Part shown: positions 1 through 11,212 of the stretch, piece after piece
How the letters are laid out: each line of letters begins with the position of its first letter
Position numbering within the stretch: the first letter of the stretch is position 1
Source of the DNA: Hemileia vastatrix
Lineage: Eukaryota; Basidiomycota; Pucciniomycetes; Pucciniales; Zaghouaniaceae
Direction: 5' to 3'
Assembly (NCBI GenBank): GCA_030280995.1
Contig: JASXTE010000001.1
Coordinates: 31,925,700 to 31,989,699, forward strand
DNA length: 64,000 nucleotides
Notes under the pieces: model-generated
What the model was told of the DNA's origin: nothing
What the model saw: only the letters and a program-made list of their open reading frames with translations
Databases searched by the model: none
Made by a program: the position numbers and the translations under genes

Positions 1-1777
1 GCAAAAAATGTGTCCAAAAACTGATGTTGTACTCTGATATTAGGCCAAAAATCAGGGTACACCTATCAATTAAGTTATCGATTACAGACAAAGCTGTAGC
101 TAAAGAGTGTCAGGACTGGTTTATGGCTATATGTTGCTCACCTTGTGCGAATAGAAATATGTATCAATTTTTAAACATAAAATGATGGTATATTCTGGTG
201 TATGGTCTTAGTTACACCTTTTTACATTTATAGTACATCTTTAATGTCTAATTTTTATAAATACTAGATTTTTAAGTATAAGCATTGAAATATAAAAATT
301 AGAAGTGAAAAAATACTAAGAATTCCTAAAAAAAATATTTTTGTGAATTTGGTTACATATTATGCCTATGATAATAAAATAAATAATATTGGTAATTTCT
401 AGAGATAATTTAAAAAAAAAGATATTAAAATTTAAACCATTAATATAGGAATGATGAGTTGAGCTCACTTTCATTTTAATTTGACTGCCAGCTCTGCTGG
501 TGTGGCACAGAACATAATTTACATGAATAATATAATTAAAAAAACAAAATAACACAAAATATTTGGATATATCTCATCTTTTAGCTTGATTTTTTATATT
601 TAAATATTTTTAAATACCTGAATAAATAGATGTAATTATTACAAATTAAAGAAAAAAATTATAAAATGTCTTAAAATACAAATTATTGTTAATTCAGTAA
701 CAGGAAAAACTCTTTGAGTTATCTTCATTACTAAATAAGCTTGATGAAAATGAATATATCTATGTTTAAAAATATATATATCTAAGCTTTGATGGAACTT
801 AGATGGAACTCCCAATGCCATCCTGGTTCTGACTGTTGTTGAAGATAAGTTAAACTGTGAGATTTTCTTTTATTTTTTTTCAAATTTGATGTTTTATTTT
901 TTATTTGAAATAAATGTATATTTCTTTATTAAAAATATTTATACTAAATAATACATAAAATTGTGGAAATAAGTAAAACTGTAGATAACTTTAGAAAAAT
1001 TTTAAGTTCAACAAATGAGAATTTTTATTTTCACGCAGTATAAGTTACTTTTCTTTCATATTATAGATAAAGAATAGCACAAAACTTAGTCTTAAAGATC
1101 TATCTTATGTAATAAAATAAGTCCCATTTTTAGTTTATATTTAAACTAATCTGATAGAAAATCATTTTTGTTTTAAATAAAAACTATACAGCTCCTTCTG
1201 AGTATTAAGTTAATTTTTAGATAGATATGTCTTAGTTTATACTAAAATTAAGGCAATTAGTGGTTTAAATTGAGAAATGAAAAAATTGTTATTTAAATTT
1301 AAATTTCATTAGAAAAAAATCTCTCAAAAACAATTTTTCTTTCTAAATATTTAAAATTCTTCTTGTTGAACTTACTTTTATAAAAATATATTTATTATAG
1401 TATTTTTATTTAATAAAGAAACTAACTAAGAGTATATGTGTAGTCTTTTATGGTCAAAAGAATATTAAATATAGTGTATTGTATAGATTTACTTGTTGTA
1501 AAAATAAAAATTTACTTCTTTACTTAATAATTTTTGTATTTTATTACTATTAAGCATTAAAAAATCTTTAAACTTTAATGTTTTACCTGAAAATGATGTG
1601 TAAATTTTAAGATGTGATTTACCCTTGAGAAATATTTTGTCCCAGAAAGTAAGCATGTGCACTTTCAACTTTGTACTCTATATAAAATTCAAAAGAAACA
1701 TATTAAAATAAGACAAATAAAAATTTAAAATTTTTTCTTGAATTTATATTAATTACAATTTAATTCTTCTAATATAT
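1..1777. mobile_element. T2: noncoding AT-rich copy of the T-type DNA transposon (partial)
   Basis: No convincing coding region is present. The stretch from about 770 onward matches the right arm of transposon T: positions 786-860 align with 46690-46765 (shared words such as gacttaga, gaactc, ttgaag, aaactgtg). The copy runs off the left window edge and is broken at 1777 by LTR element F. The match to T bridges the D insertion site in T, so T2 represents an occupied-versus-empty pair for D. Similarity was judged by eye and is moderate, so T2 is an older or diverged copy. Confidence 0.55.
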
Positions 1778-2565
1778 TGTCAGCCAGGCTGCCAGACTTA
1801 CACAGTAAAATAATTAATCATTTATTGGGATGAAGCCATGCCTTTTTATTTCTTATTTTATTATTAATTATATTATATTTAATTTAAAAATTACTTGTAA
1901 TAAATTAACAAATTACAGTAACTAAATTTATTAAATATTTAAATTAATATTAATGTCCCTTATATTTTTTCCCCTAACACCATGCTCAATGACAGGTTAA
2001 AGGGCTAAAATTATACTAATACTAAAAATGAAAAGAATTCAAATTAGTTTATTTAAAATACTCAAATTATATTAAATTCTAAAAATTGAAAATTCAAATT
2101 GTTTTATACTAAGTGTGACATCTAAAAGTGAACTTTAAAATATATCAAATAAATTGATATATATTAAAACATATTTTATTGGCGCATCTTTTTAGTACTC
2201 TCTGTTACCTGTAATTTCTTATTTTGGAAGGATCTTTTCTTTCACACCCTTGTATGTAGGCTTCTTAACTTCTTGTGCTCTCTATACTTTTTTGCCTATA
2301 AAAGTCCTTCCATTTTGTGCTGTTATTCTTCATTCCATACAACTTAAAATTTTATTATATACAAACCAAAAACTATTTTATTACTACTGCTACTGTTTTA
2401 GTACTTACATTTTCGTAAATCTAAACCTCATAAGTAACAATAATCTTATCCCTATACCTATTATTTTAGTAATTAAAAATAAAGATAAAATCTACATACC
2501 TTCTTTGAAATCCTTGAGTTATCCACATTCTCTGCCGTTTGGACCTCCGTAAAAGCTTCTTGACA
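1778..2565 (+). repeat. LTR of Ty3 element F (5' LTR)
   Basis: It begins TGTCAGCCAGGCTGCC, the same terminus as the LTRs of element C and of the LTR at 11213. It contains the core promoter word GCCTATAAAAG at 2294-2304. It ends near TTGACA at 2565 if the boundary of A, B and D is used; the C-type boundary would lie about 17 bp further on. It is followed by an F leader that is homologous to the C leader. Confidence 0.75.
2294..2304 (+). promoter_or_regulatory. TATA box in F LTR
   Basis: GCCTATAAAAG. The same word or a close relative occurs in the LTR sense strand of A (10300-10310), D (45912-45924), C (21101-21110, GCCTATATAAGG) and the LTR at 11213 (11716-11726). This marks the U3 promoter of the family. 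Confidence 0.6.
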
Positions 2566-2826
2566 ATTAGGACCCTTTGAAATTTGGGAGACTTTTCAAA
2601 TCATTGTCACCACATTATTATCTGGATGTGGGCAATCGAGGGACCTTTGACTACAAGGACAAATAAGGACTTGTGGGCAACTAAAAAATAACAAACATCA
2701 TAAATCATGTGACTTACCTTTTTTGCCATGACAGAGAATCAAACCTCACCCCAAATCTAAGGTTTATATAGGTGTATTTGTCCTATATATTTGTAGTGAC
2801 AATACCATTTACTATCTGTAGGTCTC

Positions 2827-3646
2827 TGTCAAGGGTCACTTTTGGTCTAGAAGCTTTGGTATGGTGTAATATCAAGATTTTAAGGATTATTTGACTCTCA
2901 AAAGTTAGGTACGTATTTCTCAATCAAGTATGATTTCTTTTACTCAAAATCAGAGGTAGATTTAAATATTTTATATAAGTTATAGATTAGAATTATGTTT
3001 GTTGTAAGTACTAAAGATATAAAATATAAGAAATAACTTTTAATTATTGTAGTTGTAGTAAAATGAGTTAATAAAATAGAATGATCAAAAGACAACAAAA
3101 AGAGAGGCCTTTTATAGGCAAAGGAGAGACAAAGCACGGAAATCAAATTCTAAAAACAGTAAGAAGAGAGAGAGAAAAAGAACATTCCAGAAAGAGTATT
3201 TCAAATAATAAAGTTATTCCAAAAAGAAGGCGTCAAAAAGATGTATTTACAGAGTATGTCAGAAATACATCAATATTTTTAATATTTACTGTAAATGTCA
3301 ATCCTAAATAAGAAATTTGATTTTTTTGTATATATTTAATATTATTTGAATATCTAAATCTTATTTTATCTTTGTAGTTTATTTTTTAAATATAAAGTTT
3401 TATTTTTTCCCAACCTGTCAAATGAGCACGGTGTTAGAGAAAAATATAAGGGACAAAATTATAATTTTAATTTTACTTATTTATTTAATTAATTAATTTA
3501 ATTTTAACATTCTTTAACTAGTTAATTTATAACTAATTTTAATGTAACTAAATGATAATTAAATAATAATTAAAGATGATAATGTGCGGCTTCATCCAGT
3601 AAATAATTAATTATTTCACTGGGTAAGTCTAGTAGCCTGGCTGACA
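2827..3646 (-). repeat. Element A 3' LTR
   Basis: 820 bp, paired with 10019-10839. It is bounded on the left by the GTCTC target and on the right by the purine tract of A. Confidence 0.92.
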
Positions 3647-3658
3647 CTCCCTCACTCT
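3647..3658 (-). promoter_or_regulatory. Polypurine tract of element A
   Basis: On the minus strand AGAGTGAGGGAG abuts the 3' LTR, preceded by a T-rich run. The identical tract borders the D 3' LTR (38675-38686), and C has AGAGTGAGTGAG at 51914-51925. This is the expected plus-strand primer position. Confidence 0.75.
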
Positions 3659-3680
3659 AAAAAAAATAATAAAAAAAATG

Positions 3681-6413
3681 CTATGATTTTTTCTTCTTAT
3701 ACTTTTTTAGTAGAGTGGGAATATTAGATATCTCCTTCCCAGGTATCCAAGAATCATATTCAGATGATTTATTCTTGAATCTCAATAAGTATTCTGTACC
3801 TTTCTCAGCAGTGACTATTCTGTCATTTAAAATTTTTTCAATTTCTGCTGTCTCAGTGATTTCATTTGGGGTTTTCTTTGGTCTACCCCTCCTTTTTGGA
3901 AATAAATCACTTTTGGATGTGTAAGGTTTCAAAAGATATATTGGAAAAACAGGATGTTTTCTGTCATATGGGGAATACAGAATAACTTCAACTGCATTAT
4001 CTCCAATCATTCTTCTGACAACAAATGGACCAACAAATGGATCTTTTTATTTGTTATTACCTTGTAAGTTGAATTGGACTGTAGAAATCAACACTTCATC
4101 ACCCTTTTTAAAAGTGTATTCTTTATGGGATTTGTCCCATCTTTTCTTCTCATATTCAAATGATTTTTCAATACATTTTTGAGCATGATTTCTACATAGT
4201 TGTTGCATTTGAAGAAAAAATTTTACACCAGGATGTATATCCAATTTAGGTATTTTGTTATTGAGAATTTGGGCAGGAGTATTAGGAACATATCCAAGCC
4301 AGAGCTCAAAAGGCTTTCTTTGAGTAACATAATGAACAGTGCTATTATAAGCAAATTCTAACCCAGGAAGTAAGGTAACCCAATCATGAGTGAATCTGTC
4401 ATTATCTTTATACTCAAGGCCAAAGGCACAATATCTTCTTATCATGTCCTCTAAAGTCTGAATCATTCTTTCAGCTAAACCATCAGTCTGAGGGTGATGG
4501 GCAGTAGAAAGTTTCAGATCACAACCACAAACATCCATCAGAGACATCCAAAATTCAGAAGTAAATTTAGGGTCTCTGTCAGAGATTATGGCTTTAGGAA
4601 AACCAGCGGTATTAAACATATAAGACCACCATAAGAAAGCTAATTCTTTGGTGGAAACATCCTTGTGGGTAGGGATAAATTTACACATTTTTGTGAATCT
4701 GTCCACAATAACCCAACAAGAGTTATAACTGTCTTTACCAGCAATAGGTAATCCTGTTACAAAATCCATGTTTATTATTTGCCATGGAGCATCAGGAGGT
4801 TCAATATGTTGCATTAATCCTGCTCTTTTACCAGTTAATCTTTTTGATTTTTGGCATGAATCACAGGATTCAACATATAATTTTGTGTCCTCAGACATAT
4901 TAGCCCACCAAGCAGTGTTCTTAATTCTTATCATTGTTTTGTCAAGATCAAAATGTCCAGCTAATATGTCATCATGACAAATTTTCAAGATGATTTCTTT
5001 CATAGAAGGAGGAATAACATTAACATTACTCAACTTTCTTCTATAATATAGATATCCTTTATCAATTGAAAATTTTCCTTTTTCCAAACCTTTTTGGTAC
5101 TTTGGTGGAAGGTTTTTAATTAATTCTTGTATTGAAGCATTCTTTGGATCACTTAATATGGTGCATAACTTTTTCAAGTCAGTGTCCTTATCATATGATT
5201 CCAGAATAAGCTGTAATAGCTCTTCCTCCATATCAACCACATATATCCCATGGATATGGATAATTTCATCCTCAGGATCATAAGCAGGATTTGAGTCATC
5301 ATTGGGTAAGGGTAACCTTGATAACATATCCACATTTGAGAATATAATGATATCATCAATATAAACCATCAGCCAACCTTCAATTATCTCTTGATGGAAT
5401 GTGTTATCCATTACTTTTTGGAAAACAGAAGGGGCATTTTTAGGGCCAAATGGCATCCTAATATACTTATAAATACCCATATGAGTGGCAATCATCAGAA
5501 AGTTCTGAGAATTTTTCTCAACAGGTACCTGGTGATATCCCTTATTACCATCCAAACAGCTGATATATTTAGCACCCTGTAAAGTAGCATGTATAGAGCT
5601 GATTCTAGGTAAAGGATAGATATCATCAACAGTATAAGTATTTAGTGCTCTATAATCACCACATAACCTGGCTTTATCTTTCTCATAAGAAATTAGGACA
5701 GGTGAGATAACACAATATTTAGGTGTTCCAACTACCTTTTCAATAATATTCATTTTAAAAAGGGTAGAGATATTATCTTCAATATCTATTCTCTTTGTGG
5801 GAGAAGCAGGATAAGGCTTCTTCTTTAAACTAGGTGGTATATCAGTTAATGGGCAAGACAAGGAAAGTTTCATTTCCTCTTTAACTAATCCCAGTTCATG
5901 TGACCCATGAGCAAAGGCCATAGGAAAAGATTTTATCAAGTTAATGATGGAATCTTTATCCTCACCAGAAAGTTGTTCTCCAAAAGAGGCATTGTCAATT
6001 TCAGACATAAGGGCATGCATTTCCTTTGTAGATCTTCCTTTATATTGAACCACAGAATTACATGTGTTCAATTCTGGTTTTAATAATTTTTTAGGGGAGG
6101 AAATTTTAAATTTTCTCTTCCCATTCAACCCCATTGTGAAACATTGGTTTGAAGGATCCAATTTTATGCCATACTTGGTTAAAATATCATTCCCTACAAT
6201 AAATCAATTGCTCAAGTTATCATTTTTCATGACAACAAAATCACAAATAGCTCTTACAAAACCATGGTTATATTTAAAAAACACTGTGGCTTTGTATTTA
6301 CCAATGGGGGACAAAACAGAGCCATACCGTCTCCAATTTTCAGAAATGATAGGCAACAGTTTAGATTTATAGTCTTGATCTACTGAGGCAAGTGCTCTTT
6401 CAGATACTACACT
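3681..6413 (-). pseudogene. Element A pol: protease tail, RT (deleted), integrase, chromodomain
   Basis: This continues the gag frame after a stop at 6414-6416. Visible in order: the C-terminal half of the protease domain, an RT with the KKPYPASP entry region and the YIDD catalytic motif (about 5350), the HHCC zinc motif of integrase (HDDILAGH .. CDSC), the integrase DDE core (MDFVTGLP, ISDRDPKF, GLAERM), a GRPKK basic stretch, and a C-terminal chromodomain (about 3690-3850). In-frame stops lie near 6203 (at a conserved tryptophan) and at 4047-4049. The YIDD motif is joined directly to VDMLSRLP at about 5337, so the RT thumb and all of RNase H (roughly 1.1 kb compared with B and D) are missing while the frame is kept. 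The protein cannot support reverse transcription by itself. Confidence 0.88.
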
Positions 6414-8236
6414 TCATCCAGCTCCAGAATCCAGAACAACTTCAATGCTGGTTCCATTGATCAAGACTGGTGCTTTAAGAGGGGCAATAACAATTGAGTT
6501 ATCCTCAATGTTCTTTATGATCTCAGCATCCTCAACTGTAGATAAATCATTATTATCAATGTCAATAGTATTTAAATAATGAATATCTTCTTCCAGCATA
6601 AAGATTTCTTGTTGAGATTCATATGAAATATTGCTGGCACAATCACTTGATGTATCATCCAGTGCCACTGTGTCATAAGCATGCTCCTCTGTTTGTTCTA
6701 CAAGATTTATCTTCCTGTCACAAACATGGCCTTTCTGCCAAGGCTTGTTGCACTTGAAGCAAGTGTTTGTTGCATACTTCTTTGGTGCAACAGGGGCAGA
6801 AGGTTTACCAACCTTTTCCAGAGGTTTTTGTTGGTAAGTGGAGGGTTTCTCCAAAGGGGTCCTAGGAATGAATCTTCTTGCATCATACTTATTGTTTAGA
6901 AGTATCTCATTGAAAGTATTAATGAAAGAAGAGGGTTCTTTGGAGAACTCAGTCCTAGCCACAATCAAGTCTCTCAGAGACATTGGTAATTTATAGAGTA
7001 TCCTGTCCTTCCATAAATCAAACTCCATATTTGGGTCCATTGCCCTTAAGATTTTTACAAGTTTCATTAAAAACTCAATAGGTTTATCAGAAGAAGAGCT
7101 ATATCTAGTTTCCTCATACTGCCTTTGTTGAGCCATTCTGAACTTGGAGCCACCCAATTGTGCTTTAATTAATTTCTTCCACTCCTCCCATGAGTAGTCA
7201 TTCCCATCCAGGAGAACAGATTCATACCACATCAGGGCAACATTAGTGAACAAAGAAATTAATTTGGACACAATTTCCTCATCTGGGAGTTTGTAAGAAT
7301 TTTTTAAATTATCAATTCTGCAAATAAATGGTTGCCAATCAGAGGAAGAATCACCATCAAATGTTGGGTACTGGTCAAGTTTTGGCCAATTCTTTTGATT
7401 TGAAGGAGTCTCCTTAGTACTAGCTTGTTTCTGAGTAAGAAGCAGCTGTAATTTCTCTAATTGTGCTGAAATCTCATTGTTTAATCCTTCTGTTGCAGAT
7501 CCTGGTGCATCATCAGTTTTTGATGGAAACTCAGTGTCATCAACAGGTATTTCTGGATCAATTTTTATTTTAGATGAACTAGCCACAGGTACTGGTTGAG
7601 CATCCTGCACTATATGTTCCTTCACAGAATTTTCAGAATATTTTTGGTCATTTAACAATGAGTTCAATGTTTTTTCAATGGTTGTTAGTCTTGTTTTCAT
7701 TCTTGGAAGACTAGATAAACTTTCATTGATAGTTGCAAAAGATAATTGGTTTTTATGTTGAAAAGATGACAAATGGTCACTCAATCTTTTCAGATTTATC
7801 TTATCTATTTCTACCTCCTGGCAACAGGCAGATACAGTATCTTTTAGTTTAGACAAATCATTTTTTATATTTTGCCATAAAGCAATTTTCTTTTCATGGG
7901 TTGCTTTGTAATGAGACAATTCATCAGAGACTCTCTGTGCTTCACTTTTTAATGCTTGATAACCCTGATAAGTTAACAAACTATTATATCTCTGAGTCAA
8001 TTGCATATTGTTCATTATATGATTTTGCTTGGCAATAATATCTCTCAAGTGCTCATCATTAATTCTTGCTACATCTGGAGTGTTTCTCAATAAGGAAACT
8101 GAGTAACTTTCCAGACTCTCATAGAACTCAGGGTCAAGAGTTTCATCAATCACAGCCATATCAGGATTAATCATTGAGGTAGCAATTAAAAGTAATGGAT
8201 TAGATACATGAGATAACTGTCTACTATTCCCAGCTT

Positions 8237-8806
8237 CTATAGGTCTCGAGGTTTCATCCTGCCTTCCAGATTTACCTGAAGGAACAGAGTCAGCCACAAG
8301 AAAAGGCACTTGAGAATCAATAGAGGGATGTACCAGGTTTTGCTGGGTATCACCATATTGGGCTTCCTTCTTCTTTTGCCTCCTTGATAAGGGTGGGGAG
8401 GAGTGGGGTTGACCTGGGTGGGCCTTGATGGACCTACCTGAGGTAATTGATGCTGATTTTGAGCTAAGTAGTTCCACTGTGTGTTGAGCCAGTCCCACTG
8501 CCACTTGGACACTTCCACCATCTCTTGGGATTGGGGAGCCAATTGTTGTTGATCCCTGGGAGGAAGAGGTTTCTTTTTCTCTTGGAGAGAATTATTTATT
8601 CTTTTCTCCCTTTCTTCCAAGGCATCTACCCTTACCTTTAGTTTTAAGCTGTCTGTCTTTAACGCCTTTATGTGGGTTGACAGATTCTTTATCTGCTGGG
8701 ACAACGGCATCTTTTTTATCTTGAAGCCTCTTGGAAGCTCTTCTGGTGGGATTGTCCTGGGCTTCTGATCCTGAGTATTGTCCACTAAATTTTCTACTTC
8801 TTCCAT
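8237..8806 (-). CDS. Element A ORFb: overlapping accessory ORF of unknown function
   Basis: This reading frame lies +1 to gag and starts at ATG 8806, 139 nt inside gag, in a good context (G at -3, G at +4). It shows LPRGFKIKKMPLSQQIKNLS, then a coiled-coil-like heptad stretch, then KWQWDWLNTQWNYL, then PPHPYQGG and a basic cluster. B, C and D have the same order. In B and D the frame closes with Trp-stop at the splice donor; here the genomic stop is lost (TGG TAC), so the unspliced frame runs on to 8237. Removal of the 58-nt intron would restore TGG TAA. Unspliced length is about 190 codons, spliced about 158. The function is unknown. Confidence 0.7.
   Translation of the reverse strand: MEEVENLVDNTQDQKPRTIPPEELPRGFKIKKMPLSQQIKNLSTHIKALKTDSLKLKVRVDALEEREKRINNSLQEKKKPLPPRDQQQLAPQSQEMVEVSKWQWDWLNTQWNYLAQNQHQLPQVGPSRPTQVNPTPPHPYQGGKRRRKPNMVIPSKTWYIPLLILKCLFLWLTLFLQVNLEGRMKPRDL
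8276..8333 (-). other. 58-nt intron in element A gag/ORFb
   Basis: On the minus strand: donor GTACAT (degenerate compared with GTAAGT in B and D), branch-like GGCTGAC, acceptor CCTTCAG followed by GTAAA. The length of 58 nt and the position at the end of ORFb match the other three elements exactly. Confidence 0.65.
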
Positions 8807-9049
8807 TTCCACATCCTGTTTGGGGAAAGGATTTATTAGTTTGAGAAATTCTTCTTGTTAAAGGAGAACTTACAGAAGTAGGCTCATCATAATCAATTAA
8901 GTCTAGTTCTTCTTCACGTGCAGCAAAACCACTTTGATCAGTCATTTTAAGATTCTACTGAAATGAAGGAAAAGAGACAAAAAATTAATTAGTCTTTATT
9001 TTTAATTTTTATTTAACAGAAAAAATAAAATAAAAATAATAAAAAAAAA

Positions 9050-9565
9050 ATCTTTTTAGGATAAAAATCAACTTAAATAAAATTAATAAAAGAAAAAAAA
9101 AATTTAAAACCAGGATAATGCAATCAACTGTAGAAATAAATTAGAATTTCTATTAATTTTTATTTTCAGGATTTAAATCAACTAATTTATTACCAGGATT
9201 TATTGTCAACTGAAATAATCAAAATATGAATCTTTATTAATAAAATTATTTTAACTGATTGCCTAACTACCAGGACTTAATGTCAACTGAAGTAATTTAA
9301 ATATGAATTTTATTACTTAAAAAGATTTATTGGATTACCAGGACTCAAAGTCAACTGAAGTAATGAAATGTTAATTATTTATTAAAAAAAATATATAATT
9401 GTCAGGAAAATTTGTCAACTGGAACAATTAATTAATCAGGACAAATGTCAACTGAAAAATTATAATAATTATTTTATTTAATAAAAAATATTATTGTCAG
9501 GACAGTTTGTCAACTGGAACAATTAAAATTCAAATTAATCAGGACAATTGTCAACTGAAAAATGA
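9050..9565 (-). repeat. Leader repeat array of element A
   Basis: About nine degenerate copies of a 22-30 bp unit occur. In element sense the unit reads TTCAGTTGACA..GTCCTG, and on the plus strand it reads CAGGAC..TGTCAACTGAA. Copies are seen at about 9199, 9270, 9335, 9401, 9435, 9496 and 9538, with weaker ones at 9057 and 9103. C (21815-22240) and F (11050-11200) carry the same array. Confidence 0.7.
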
Positions 9566-9829
9566 TAATAATTAATATTAATATATAATTATTTTATTAC
9601 CTCTGGGACTAAGAACAGTTATCGCTCTATTATGGTCAACCAGGAAAAATAAAAAAGAATATAATAATAAAAATAAATTCCAATTACCAGACACCTCCCC
9701 CTGCAAAATGAGCAAATTAATTCCACTTACAGAGTGCTGAGTAAAAGGAAATACTTAACAAATGAAGAGTGAAGAGTAACCCACAAATAGTAATCACAAT
9801 AATTACCACAATATATACGATCTTCAGTC

Positions 9830-9885
9830 AGTATATGAACTTAAGTTTTGGAGTGCGGTTCGATTCCCGTTCGCAGCAAAAAACT
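9830..9885 (+). other. tRNA T-arm-like segment, antisense in the element A leader
   Basis: The plus strand has GGTTCGATTCC (9857-9867), a perfect pol III B-box/T-arm word, followed by an acceptor-like tail ending CGCAGC. No complete cloverleaf can be folded. Element C (21513-21545), F (2721-2752) and D (45431-45465) have a related segment at a comparable place, always antisense to the element. Confidence 0.45.
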
Positions 9886-10003
9886 TTTATCACGTGACGT
9901 ATGACGTTTGTCGTTTTCTCGCCTTCAATCGTCCTTTACAGGTGCTTGTATGCCAATGGTCCCCTCGATTACGCCTCAAGTAACGTTGCGCCATCGATAT
10001 TTT

Positions 10004-10018
10004 GGAAAGGCCCCCAAT
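10004..10018 (-). promoter_or_regulatory. Putative primer binding site of element A
   Basis: Directly after the 5' LTR the minus strand reads ATTGGGGGCCTTTCC. B has the same word and D has ACTAGGGCCTTTCC. The placement fits a PBS, but the start is offset by two bases from the LTR and the primer tRNA is not identified. Confidence 0.55.
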
Positions 10019-10839
10019 TGTCAAGGGTCACTTTTGGTATAGAAGCTTTGGTACGGTGTAATATCAAGATTTCAAGGATTATTTGACTCTCAAAAGTTAG
10101 GTACGTATTTCTCAATCAAGTATGATTTCTTTTACTCAAAATAAGAGGTAGATTTAAATATTTTATATAAGTTATAGATTAGAATTACGTTTGTTGTAAG
10201 TACTAAAGATATAAAATATAAGAAATAACTTTTAATTATTTTAGTTGTAGTAAAATGAGTTGGTAAAATAGAATGATCAAAAGACAACAAAAAGAGAGGC
10301 CTTTTATAGGCAAAGGAGAGACAAAGCATGGAAATCAAATTCTAAAAACAGTAGGAAGAGAGAGAGAAAAAGAACATTCCAGAAAGAGTATTTCAAATAA
10401 TAAAGTTATTCCAAAAAGAAGGCGTCAAAAAGATGTATTTACAGAGTATGTCAGAAATACATCAATATTTTTAATATTTACTGTAAATGTCAATCCTAAA
10501 TAAGAAATTTAATTTTTTTTGTATATATTTAATATTATTTGAATATCTAAATCTTATTTTATCTTTGTAGTTTATTTTTTAAATATAAAGTTTTATATTT
10601 TCCCAACCTGTCAAATGAGCACGGTGTTAGAGAAAAATATAAGGGACAAAATTTTAATTTTAATTTTACTTATTTATTTAATTAATTAATTTAATTTTAA
10701 CATTCTGTAACTAGTTAATTTATAACTAACTTTAATGTAACTAAATGATAATTAAATAATAATTAAAGATGATAAGGTGCGGCTTCATCCAGTAAATAAT
10801 TAATTATTTCACTGGGTAAGTCTAGTAGCCTGGCTGACA
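10019..10839 (-). repeat. Element A 5' LTR
   Basis: 821 bp, TGTCAGCC..CCTTGACA on the minus strand. The TATA word CCTATAAAAG is at 10300-10310. It is followed on the plus strand by the GTCTC target copy at 10840-10844. Confidence 0.92.
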
Positions 10840-11212
10840 GTCTCACTCTGCTTATTTCATCTTTCATGTATATCTTTTTACTCAGCACTCTGTAGTGGCA
10901 TTAATTTGTTCACATTACAGGGGAAGGTGCCTGGTAAATAATAATTTTTTTAAAAATTTATCCTAGTTGAGCAAGATAGAGAAATACTGTTCTTAGTCCT
11001 AGAATTAATAAAATTATTTTAATAAAATATATTATTATTTTTAAATTATTTCAGCTGACAATTGTCCTGATAATTAAAATTTTATTTTATTGTTTCAGTT
11101 GACAATTGTCTGGAAGTGAAATAATAAATATATAAATTAGCTAAATCTATTATATTAAATTACTTATTACTTCAGTTGACTCATAGTCCTGATAATTATA
11201 TATCAATATATA

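Larger units (their letters stand above)
6414..8945 (-). pseudogene. Element A gag and protease start
   Basis: The start is ATG at 8945 (A at -3). The N-terminal part is charged and low-complexity, with RRASKRLQ. A stop at 8592-8594 breaks it, and the same frame resumes to 6414. Then follow a coiled-coil-like segment (about 8200-7650), a capsid-type retrotransposon gag domain (LDQYPTFDGD .. DWQPF, about 7380-6890), a CCHC zinc knuckle of the form CX2C..WxxGHxC (about 6740) and the protease motif LDSGAG at the end. The next codon, glycine in D, is a stop here. The N-terminal 480 nt overlap ORFb in another frame. Confidence 0.88.
2827..10839 (-). mobile_element. Element A: complete but defective Ty3/gypsy chromodomain retrotransposon
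   Basis: A is an 8.0-kb element flanked by a perfect 5-bp target duplication GTCTC (2822-2826 and 10840-10844). The LTRs are 2827-3646 and 10019-10839 (820 and 821 bp), with TGTCA/TGACA ends. Transcription would run right to left: 5' LTR, PBS, leader, gag, protease, reverse transcriptase, integrase, chromodomain, purine tract, 3' LTR. It is inserted in the leader of F. Several in-frame stops and a deletion in RT/RNase H make it non-autonomous. The two LTRs differ at only scattered positions, so the insertion is fairly young. Confidence 0.93.
2566..11212 (+). mobile_element. Internal remnant of Ty3 element F (leader only), split by element A
   Basis: Positions 2566-2821 and 10845-11210 are the two halves of a plus-sense leader interrupted by element A. 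Joined across one copy of the GTCTC target, they run parallel to the C leader (21381-21850): both contain the tRNA-arm-like segment, the phrase ttttactcagcactctgta and the GTTGAC..GTCCTG repeats. No F coding region remains. F stops at the LTR beginning at 11213, either because its internal region was deleted or because another LTR inserted there. Confidence 0.6.

Noticed and set aside
9850..9880. Possible tRNA gene (B-box GGTTCGATTCC)
   Set aside because: No matching acceptor 5' half, D-arm or clear anticodon arm could be folded, and the segment lies at the same place in related element leaders, so it is reported as a leader feature instead.
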